DNA of 18,098 nt, taken from positions 1 through 18,098 of the forward strand of contig QHWL01000082.1 in assembly GCA_003222555.1 (NCBI GenBank), in the 5' to 3' direction. A program made the translations under genes and the position numbers. Each line of letters opens with the position of its first letter. The first letter of the stretch is position 1. Positions 10,882 through 16,627 of the stretch are shown one piece after another. The notes under the pieces were generated by a model, which was not told where the DNA came from, searched no databases, and saw nothing but the letters and a program-made list of their open reading frames with translations. This DNA is from Acidobacteriota bacterium (lineage in GTDB: Bacteria > Acidobacteriota > Vicinamibacteria > Vicinamibacterales > CAVVIG01).

Positions 10882-11086
10882 GGTATGAGGGTGGTCAACT
10901 TAGGCTACCCCTAGTGAGGTTGCCAGCTTCAAGAGGCAAGCGTAACCTCGCCCTTCCGCAATCCAACGGAAGGTGCCGCGAAGCGACGGGCGCCGGCGCC
11001 GGGTGAGCGTGCCAGGCGGCAGCCACTGAAGCGGCGACGTGAGCGCTCTCGCAAGCAAACCCACATGAAGGGGGGGATAACAGACA
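10882..11086 (+). ncRNA. Candidate structured leader or small RNA of unknown class
   Basis: About 200 nt between the candidate promoter and the small ORF, with several possible stems: GAGGTTGCC (10916-10924) with GGC and AACCTC (10935-10949, 6-nt bulge); CCTTCCG (10952-10958) with CGGAAGG (10967-10973), loop of 8; and GAGCG (11005-11009) with CGCTC (11044-11048), enclosing TGCC/GGCA and GCC/GGC stems. No longer reading frame with a start explains it on the plus strand. I do not recognise it as a known riboswitch; the lone GCCACTG is not enough for a cobalamin riboswitch. Structure is read by eye only. Confidence 0.45.
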
Positions 11087-11137
11087 ATGGCGAAGAAAGC
11101 CAAGGGCGGGAAGAAGAAGGCCGGCAAGAAACGGTAA
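11087..11137 (+). CDS. Tiny lysine-rich protein (16 residues)
   Basis: The ORF reads MAKKAKGGKKKAGKKR, with nine Lys and one Arg in 16 residues. It starts at ATG 11087, is preceded in frame by TAA at 11078-11080 so cannot be longer, and ends with TAA at 11135-11137. A purine run AAGGGGGG (11069-11076) lies 10 nt before the ATG and can serve as Shine-Dalgarno. A good promoter and a long leader precede it, and an intrinsic terminator begins 16 nt after the stop, so it is the only coding part of a self-contained unit of about 300 nt. The composition recalls basic nucleic-acid-binding tails (histone H1-like), but no family can be named. It could instead be a chance ORF in a small RNA; the well-placed start, purine run and terminator argue for translation. 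Confidence 0.55.
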   Translation: MAKKAKGGKKKAGKKR

Positions 11138-11153
11138 GCTGACCTCGCCCGTC

Positions 11154-11183
11154 AAAAAAAGGGGGCGGCTGTCGCCCCCTTTT
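11154..11183 (+). terminator. Intrinsic terminator, probably bidirectional
   Basis: A-tract (11154-11160), stem GGGGGCG (11161-11167), 5-nt loop, CGCCCCC (11173-11179), then TTTT. On the minus strand the same stem is followed by seven T, so it can also stop transcripts from the convergent cyclophilin gene. On the plus strand the short T run extends the stem by pairing with the A-tract. Confidence 0.85.
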
Positions 11184-11210
11184 CCACGTACGCCTGCCGA
11201 TGCGCGCGTC

Positions 11211-11315
11211 TTTCATCACGAAGACTTTCATCACGAAGACACGAAGCTCACGAAGGTACACGAAAACCTAAGGCTTTTTGTCTTTCTTCGTGACCGTCGT
11301 GGCTTCGTGATAAAC
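11211..11315. repeat. Intergenic hairpin repeat, CGAAG type, copy 2
   Basis: The arms 11227-11269 and 11273-11315 pair closely (TTCATCACGAAG...CTTCGTGATAAA) around the apex AAAACC-TAA-GGCTTTT. A further TTTCATCACGAAGAC unit at 11211-11225 duplicates the left end, so the left side has a partial tandem copy. The element lies between the terminator of the small unit and the stop of the convergent cyclophilin gene. It shares its word with the hairpin at 9194-9276. Confidence 0.9.
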
Positions 11316-11342
11316 GTTTCGGGCCCGCCATCACGATCGGCT

Positions 11343-13496
11343 TCACGGGCTGCCCTGAGTCGATTGCGCTCCGTCCCAGATTCTGACGCGACGGATCACG
11401 TCCCATTGCTCAATCTTGTCGACGATGTCCATCCCGGCGATGACTCGCCCGAACACCGTGTACTTCGCATCGAGATGCGGCTGTGGTAAGTGCGTGATGA
11501 AGAACTGGCTGCCGCCGGTGTCGGCCCAGTCGAGCGCCATGCCAACGGCACCGCGGAGAAACGGGCGCTCGCTCAGCTCGTCGCGAATCGCATACCCGGG
11601 TCCTCCCTCGCCGTCGCCGCGGGGATCTCCGCCCTGCACGACGAAGCCTGGCACCACGCGGTGGATAGGCAGGCCGTCGAAAAAACCTTTACGTGCGAGC
11701 GTCGTGAAATTCTCGACCGTCAGCGGCGCGTCGACGACTGCCAGCTCGATTTGGATGGTGCCGCGGTCGGTATCGATGTACACCTGCGTCGATACAGGCG
11801 GGTTCGTCAGTCGCGGCGCCTCGTAGGCGTCGACCGGCAGCTGCGACGGCGCGGGCCGAATCTGCGCGTCGACATCGTTGGCAGGGTCGAGCTGCTTCAA
11901 GAGCGCGGCAGCGCGGACACGCACGGCCCAGTCCTTGTCGGCGAGCGCCTCTTTGAGCACCGGCGTCGCCGCGGCGGCGCCGTATCTGGCGAGCGCGGCG
12001 AGGGCCGCCGCACGCGCGAGGTAGGTGGCATCGCGCTGGCCGAATCGGTAGGCGTCGGCGAGGGCCTGCCCACCATTGGCCGGCTTCAGCTCTCCCATGC
12101 CGTTCGCCGCAGCTACGCGCACTACGGGATCCTCGGCCTTGAGCCGATCGAGGATAACCGTGGCGGCGTTGGGTGAGCGGAGCTTTACCAGCGACGCCAG
12201 CACCGCGGGGAAGACGCGCTGATCGCTGTCATTGAGCATCGTCGTCAACCGAGGGAGGCCGATTTCGGGCGTCAACGTGCCAAGTACCGACGCGAGCGCG
12301 GCGCGCACCGTCCAGTTCGAATCGGGGTCGATACCGGACAGCACCGTCACGAACTCTTCGGGATCCTGCGCGGCTGTGGAGCCGAGCGCCGCGGCGCGAA
12401 TCGACGGCTTGGGGTCCGACAGCAGGTCCAGCAACACCTCGTTGACGGCGGGGACTGCATGAAGCCCGCCGAGAGCGGTCACCGCCTCGAGCCGCACGTG
12501 CGGTTCCGCATCGGCGGCCGCGACGATCTTCAGCAGCGGCGCGGCGGCTGCCGCGTCGCCGATGCGCCCGAGCGCACGGATCGCTTCGATGGTCACCGTG
12601 CGGTCTCCCGCGGTGAGGAGCGGCAGCAGAACGGGCAGCGCCGTGCGGTCGGCCAGGAGGCCGAGCCCTTTCACCGCAAACGCGCGCGTGTAGGGCTGCG
12701 CGTCCTTCGCAAGCGTGAGCAGGGCGTTCAGTGCGCGCTTGTCCTCGAGGCGCTGCAACGCGAACGCGACCGGCCACCACCGAACGCGCGGCTGCCCCGA
12801 AGCGTCGAGCACGGCGGCGGCGAGCTGATCGTAGGCCTTCAGCCGGACGAGCGCGTGCACGCCGAGTCGAAACGCAGACGCCGGCGTGTCGCGCCGGGCA
12901 TCCTCGTCCTCTCCCGGCTGCCCGACGGCGCCTCCCTGAACGATCTGCGCGACCATCCGCCCGATCGGCTCGGCGGCGGCCTGATCACCGATTAGGCCAA
13001 GCGCCTCGGCGGCACTTCCCTGCACGAGCGGCGACTCGTCGGAGAGCGCCCTGACCAGAGGATCGCGGGCCGTCTTGTCGCCGAGTAGACCGAGCGCGAA
13101 CGCCGCCATCTGCCGGACTTCCGGATCGGAGTCACCGAGCACCGCCACCAGGGGCTGCACGCCGTCGCGCAGCCCCACGCGTCCAACGGCCAGCGCGGCC
13201 CGCCGCCGCACGCGCGCCTCATTGTCGGACAGCAGCCTGATCAAATCGGGAGGCGGCGGGGACGGCGCGACGACCGGCGCATTCTGGCCGGGCACCGCCG
13301 CAACAGGTGTTGGTGGATCGGCCGGCGGCGCTTGATCGCGCAGCACCCGTTGGTTCTCCAGCCTCAAGATCGCCGCCGCCTTCTGCTCGAAGGACAGCGC
13401 CGGCGGAATCGGAACAATAACCGGCGCCGGCGGGGGAGCGCTCGCGCACGCGGAAGCGGCGAGCGCCAGCGCCAGCGCAACAGTCGTGCGAATCAT
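11343..13496 (-). CDS. HEAT-repeat lipoprotein with C-terminal cyclophilin-type peptidyl-prolyl isomerase domain
   Basis: Predicted 717-residue envelope protein that would fold or stabilise exported proteins. The N-terminus MIRTTVALALALAASAC ends in a lipobox-like ASAC, with Cys17 as likely lipid anchor, followed by a Pro-rich linker. From about residue 95 to 525 there are many HEAT/PBS-lyase-like repeats, such as DNEARVRRRAALAVGRVG, DSDPEVRQMAAFALGLLGD and DRTVTIEAIRALGRIGD. The last ~160 residues are a cyclophilin domain with TDRGTIQIEL, the catalytic Arg segment IHRVVPGFVVQGGDPRGDG, GGSQFFITH and HLDAKYTVFGRVIAGMDIVD. The ATG at 13494-13496 is chosen because it gives the signal peptide; the frame is open 44 codons further but overlaps the divergent kinase gene. 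No clear Shine-Dalgarno. The fusion of helical repeats to an isomerase suggests substrate recruitment by the repeats (inference). Confidence 0.9.
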   Translation of the reverse strand: MIRTTVALALALAASACASAPPPAPVIVPIPPALSFEQKAAAILRLENQRVLRDQAPPADPPTPVAAVPGQNAPVVAPSPPPPDLIRLLSDNEARVRRRAALAVGRVGLRDGVQPLVAVLGDSDPEVRQMAAFALGLLGDKTARDPLVRALSDESPLVQGSAAEALGLIGDQAAAEPIGRMVAQIVQGGAVGQPGEDEDARRDTPASAFRLGVHALVRLKAYDQLAAAVLDASGQPRVRWWPVAFALQRLEDKRALNALLTLAKDAQPYTRAFAVKGLGLLADRTALPVLLPLLTAGDRTVTIEAIRALGRIGDAAAAAPLLKIVAAADAEPHVRLEAVTALGGLHAVPAVNEVLLDLLSDPKPSIRAAALGSTAAQDPEEFVTVLSGIDPDSNWTVRAALASVLGTLTPEIGLPRLTTMLNDSDQRVFPAVLASLVKLRSPNAATVILDRLKAEDPVVRVAAANGMGELKPANGGQALADAYRFGQRDATYLARAAALAALARYGAAAATPVLKEALADKDWAVRVRAAALLKQLDPANDVDAQIRPAPSQLPVDAYEAPRLTNPPVSTQVYIDTDRGTIQIELAVVDAPLTVENFTTLARKGFFDGLPIHRVVPGFVVQGGDPRGDGEGGPGYAIRDELSERPFLRGAVGMALDWADTGGSQFFITHLPQPHLDAKYTVFGRVIAGMDIVDKIEQWDVIRRVRIWDGAQSTQGSP

Positions 13497-13536
13497 CGAC
13501 GGGCGACGCTCGTCGCGATCGATCTTCACTTCGCGA

Positions 13537-14196
13537 ATGATATCATCGGCGCGCTTGCGGTTCCGCCACATCGTGATCGAAGGGCCCATCGGCGCGGGAA
13601 AAACCGCGCTCGCCGAGCGGCTCGGCACGCGCCTCGATGCGACCGTCGTCCTCGAGGAAGGAGAGAATCCGTTCCTAGCCGATTTCTACGCCGACCGGCC
13701 GGGCGCCGCGCTGCAGGCCCAGCTGTTCTATCTGCTGAACCGGCATCGCCAGCAGACCTCCCTACGGCAAGCCGATCTGTTCAGCCAGACCACGATCTGC
13801 GATTACCTGTTCGACAAGGATAAGATCTTCGCTTACCTCAACCTTGACGACAACGAGCTGTTCATCTATCAGCGACTCTACGATCTGCTCGCGCGCGAGG
13901 TGCCGCCGCCCGATCTCGTGTTATATCTGCAGGCGCCGACCGACGTGCTGCTCCGGCGGCTGCGTCAACGGCACGCCGATCCCGACGCGGCGGCTTTCGA
14001 GCCCGACTCCGAGTACCTGCGGGAGCTGAACGAGGCGTACCACCATTTCTTTTTTCATTACAACGCGACGCCGCTGCTCGTCGTAGAAACCTCACAGTTC
14101 GATTCGGAGGGAAGCGAGGAAGCGCTCGACGATTTGGTCAAACAAATCCGCGGCATGGGGCCGGGGAAGCGGTACTACGTGCCGCGAACGAAATAG
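13537..14196 (+). CDS. Deoxynucleoside kinase (deoxyadenosine/deoxyguanosine kinase-like)
   Basis: Phosphorylates deoxynucleosides in salvage; cytoplasmic. The 219 residues show the P-loop GPIGAGKT at 16-23, preceded by RHIVIE, then FLADFYADRPGAALQAQLFYLLNRHRQ, the ICDYLFDKDKIFA stretch, IYQRLYDLL, PDLVLYLQAPTDVLLRRLRQR (the lid region) and a C-terminal LLVVETSQFD. This is the layout of the bacterial dNK family; the exact base specificity cannot be read. The ATG at 13537 is my choice; TTG at 13555 (giving MRFRHIVIEG) fits the family N-terminus as well, and neither has a Shine-Dalgarno. The gene diverges from the cyclophilin lipoprotein with only 40 nt between the starts, so promoters must overlap coding sequence. 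Confidence 0.88.
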   Translation: MISSARLRFRHIVIEGPIGAGKTALAERLGTRLDATVVLEEGENPFLADFYADRPGAALQAQLFYLLNRHRQQTSLRQADLFSQTTICDYLFDKDKIFAYLNLDDNELFIYQRLYDLLAREVPPPDLVLYLQAPTDVLLRRLRQRHADPDAAAFEPDSEYLRELNEAYHHFFFHYNATPLLVVETSQFDSEGSEEALDDLVKQIRGMGPGKRYYVPRTK

Positions 14197-14238
14197 CCCT
14201 TGGTCGTGAGTCCGCCTTCAGAGCTTGTGAACAAATCA

Positions 14239-14322
14239 CGTTAAACGCAGAGACCGCGGAGAGCCGCAGAGAAGAAATGCCCAAGGATTTCTCAGCGTGC
14301 TCTGCGAGCTCTGCGTTCAACG
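14239..14322. repeat. Intergenic hairpin repeat, CGCAGAG type
   Basis: Left arm CGTTAAACGCAGAG... (14239 on) pairs with right arm ...CTCTGCGTTCAACG (ending 14322) with mismatches; the repeated word is GCAGAG. The apex is AGAAAT (14273-14278) with ATTTCT (14287-14292) around GCCCAAGG. It lies between the kinase stop and accD, and its right end is about 30 nt before the codons of the conserved accD N-terminus. Confidence 0.88.
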
Positions 14323-14394
14323 TCGCATTTTTTCACAGGCTCTTCAGGCGGACCGTGGTTCAAAAAGGCCCGCACGCCGATCGCCCCGACCGAG

Positions 14395-15270
14395 GTGAAA
14401 GCCAGCCGGGTGCCCGAAGGGCTGTGGATCAAATGTCCTGGCTGCTCGCAGATCATCTACAACAAAGATCTCGCGACGAACTTGAACGTCTGCCCGAAGT
14501 GCGCCCACCATTTGCGCGTCAACGCGGCCGATCGACTCCGCATGCTGTTCGATGGCGGATCGTGGACGGAATACGACAAAGGGCTCGTGTCCATGGATCC
14601 GCTGGCGTTCAACGACACCAAGCCCTACAAAGCACGTCTGAAGGCGAGCACCGACGCGACGGGACTGAAGGACGCGGTCATCGTCGGCTCCGGCTCCATC
14701 GACGGCATTCAGACGATCGTCGCCGCCATGGAATACGAATTCATCGGCGGCAGCATGGGTGTGGTCGTCGGCGAGAAAATCACGCGCGGAATCGAGCGGG
14801 CGATCGACGAGCGGTGGCCGGTCGTCATCGTGTGCTGCTCGGGCGGCGCGCGGATGATGGAAGGTGCGCTCTCGCTGATGCAGATGGCGAAAATCTGCGG
14901 GGCCCTGGCGCAGCTCGATCGCGCGCGGCTGCCCTACATTTCGGTGCTCACCGATCCGACGACCGGCGGCGTGACGGCGAGCTTCGCCATGCTCGGCGAT
15001 CTGAACATCGCGGAGCCCAAGGCGCTCATCGGCTTCGCCGGACCGCGAGTCATCGAGCAGACGATCCGTCAGAAGCTGCCTGAGGGCTTTCAGCGCAGCG
15101 AGTTCCTGCTCCAAAAAGGCATGCTGGACCTCGTCATCGATCGCCGCGAGATGAAGGCCGTCATCGCCAACGCCCTGCGTTTCATGGGCGCCTCGCAGAC
15201 CGATACCGCGGCGGCGGCCATCGCCCCGACGGCGGTCGCCGCGGCCGGCCGACCCGCGCGGCAAGCTTAG
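14395..15270 (+). CDS. accD: Acetyl-CoA carboxylase carboxyltransferase subunit beta
   Basis: Beta subunit of the carboxyltransferase that makes malonyl-CoA for fatty acid synthesis. From GTG 14395 it is 291 residues and has the N-terminal zinc ribbon C14-PG-C17 and C33-PK-C36, then GGSMGVVVGEKI, VCCSGGARMMEGALSLMQMAK, PTTGGVTASFAMLGD, and GPRVIEQTIRQKLPEGFQRSEFLL. The frame continues upstream with PWFKKARTPIAPTE (14353-14394), which is plainly the conserved AccD N-terminus, but no ATG, GTG or TTG lies in that frame between the stop at 14242 and 14395. The true start is therefore uncertain: GTG 14395 has no Shine-Dalgarno and would drop the conserved N-terminus. The C-terminal tail is Ala-rich. 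folC follows with no gap. Confidence 0.92.
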   Translation: MKASRVPEGLWIKCPGCSQIIYNKDLATNLNVCPKCAHHLRVNAADRLRMLFDGGSWTEYDKGLVSMDPLAFNDTKPYKARLKASTDATGLKDAVIVGSGSIDGIQTIVAAMEYEFIGGSMGVVVGEKITRGIERAIDERWPVVIVCCSGGARMMEGALSLMQMAKICGALAQLDRARLPYISVLTDPTTGGVTASFAMLGDLNIAEPKALIGFAGPRVIEQTIRQKLPEGFQRSEFLLQKGMLDLVIDRREMKAVIANALRFMGASQTDTAAAAIAPTAVAAAGRPARQA

Positions 15271-16602
15271 GTGCCCGACTCCCTCACCTACCTCCTCGGC
15301 CTCGAGCAGATCGGGATCAAGTTCGGCCTCGAGAACATCAGGACGCTCGTGGACCGCCTGGATCACCCCGAGCGTGCCTTTCGCTCGATTCATGTCGCCG
15401 GCACCAACGGCAAAGGCTCGGTGACGGCGATGCTCGACACGGCGCTCCGTGCGGCCGGGCACCGCTCGGGGCGCTACACGTCGCCGCATCTGGTCGACCT
15501 CACCGAACGGTTCGTCATCGATGGCCGTCGGGTGGAAACGGCGGCGCTCAACGCGGCCGTCGCCGAAGTGCGGCATGCCATCGACGATCTTCGCGCGACA
15601 GGAGCACTGCAGGTTCAGCCCACCTTCTTCGAGGTCACGACAGCCGTCGCCTTCGAGTTGTTTCGTCGGGCGGGTGTCGACACGGCGGTCGTCGAGGTCG
15701 GCCTGGGCGGCCGGCTCGACGCCACCAACGTCATAACCCCTGTGGCATCGGCGATAACGTCCATCGCGTTCGATCATCAGAAATACCTGGGATCGACGCT
15801 TCGCGACATCGCGCGCGAGAAGGCCGGCATCATCAAGCCGGGCGTGCCGGTCGTCGTCGGCGATCTGGCGCCCGAGGCGCTCGCGGCGATTGAAGACACG
15901 GCGCGCGAGCAGGGCGCCGAGCTCATTCGAGCGTCGGAAGGCGTGACCATCGACGCGGTCCGGGTAAAGCCCCACACGACGGACAAGGGGAGCGTAGGCG
16001 TCCGGCTTCAGCCGGACATCTCAACCATCCGGCTGCGGACGCCGACGCGCAACTACGGCGAGATCGATCTGGCGCTTGCCGGCGCCCATCAAATCGCCAA
16101 CGCCCTCGTCGCCGTGCGAGTGCTCGAAGTCGCCGACACCCACAGCGTGACGGTGCCTCGCGACGCGGTCGTCAAGGGACTTGCAAGCGTCTCGTGGCCC
16201 GGGCGGATCGATCGACGAACGCTGCCGGACGGTCGCGAACTCATTCTCGACGCGGCCCACAACCCCGCCGGAGCCGCGGCACTGGCGGCGTACCTGGCCG
16301 GCGCGGGCGGCCCGAAGCTGCCGCTCGTGTTCGCGGCGATGCGCGACAAGGATGTCGGCGGAATGTTCCTCGCGCTGCTGCCGGCCGTCGGCGCCGTGTT
16401 CATGACCCAGGCGTCAAATCTGCGGACGACGGATCCGGAAGTGCTGGCGCATCACGCGCGAATTGCCGCGCCGAATGTTCCCGTGCAGATCGAGCCCTCG
16501 CTCGACGAGGCTCTCGACGCCGCCTGGCAGATCTCGCGGCGGATCGTGGTCGCCGGATCCATTTTTCTCGTCGGCGACGTGCTCAAGCGGATCGGCGAGT
16601 AG
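15271..16602 (+). CDS. folC: Bifunctional folylpolyglutamate synthase/dihydrofolate synthase
   Basis: Adds glutamate to dihydropteroate and to reduced folates in the cytoplasm. The 443 residues contain the P-loop GTNGKGSV (about 44-51), YTSPHLVDLTERF, VEVGLGGRLDATNVI, FDHQKYLGSTLRDIAREKAGIIK, and the C-terminal domain start WPGRIDRR with DAAHNPAGA. The GTG start follows the accD TAG directly and is in the same frame, so translation is probably coupled. Residues about 230-251 (VRVKPHTTDKGSVGVRLQPDIS) look like an insertion between the two domains; they are encoded by a palindromic element described separately. Catalytic parts are intact, so the enzyme is expected to work. Confidence 0.95.
   Translation: MPDSLTYLLGLEQIGIKFGLENIRTLVDRLDHPERAFRSIHVAGTNGKGSVTAMLDTALRAAGHRSGRYTSPHLVDLTERFVIDGRRVETAALNAAVAEVRHAIDDLRATGALQVQPTFFEVTTAVAFELFRRAGVDTAVVEVGLGGRLDATNVITPVASAITSIAFDHQKYLGSTLRDIAREKAGIIKPGVPVVVGDLAPEALAAIEDTAREQGAELIRASEGVTIDAVRVKPHTTDKGSVGVRLQPDISTIRLRTPTRNYGEIDLALAGAHQIANALVAVRVLEVADTHSVTVPRDAVVKGLASVSWPGRIDRRTLPDGRELILDAAHNPAGAAALAAYLAGAGGPKLPLVFAAMRDKDVGGMFLALLPAVGAVFMTQASNLRTTDPEVLAHHARIAAPNVPVQIEPSLDEALDAAWQISRRIVVAGSIFLVGDVLKRIGE
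15958..16017 (+). repeat. Palindromic element inside folC (encodes VRLQPD)
   Basis: GTCCGGCTTCAGCCGGAC (16000-16017) is a perfect 8-bp inverted repeat with a 2-nt centre, read in frame as VRLQPD. A degenerate relative, GTCCGGGTAAAGCCCCAC (15958-15975), precedes it and is read as VRVKPH. Together they form a 20-residue stretch that interrupts the link between the two FolC domains. Confidence 0.75.
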
Positions 16603-16627
16603 GATGAGGCGGCCAGGAGTACCGGTC

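Noticed and set aside
10882..11086. Cobalamin riboswitch, suggested by GCCACTG at 11022-11028
   Set aside because: The other conserved parts (the B12 box and the GGGAA/CCCGC core) are missing, and the downstream ORF has no link to cobalamin.
14344..15975. Long open frame on the minus strand across accD and folC
   Set aside because: It is antisense to two clearly conserved genes and its translation is Arg/His/Asp-rich with no recognisable motif, typical of a shadow frame in GC-rich DNA.
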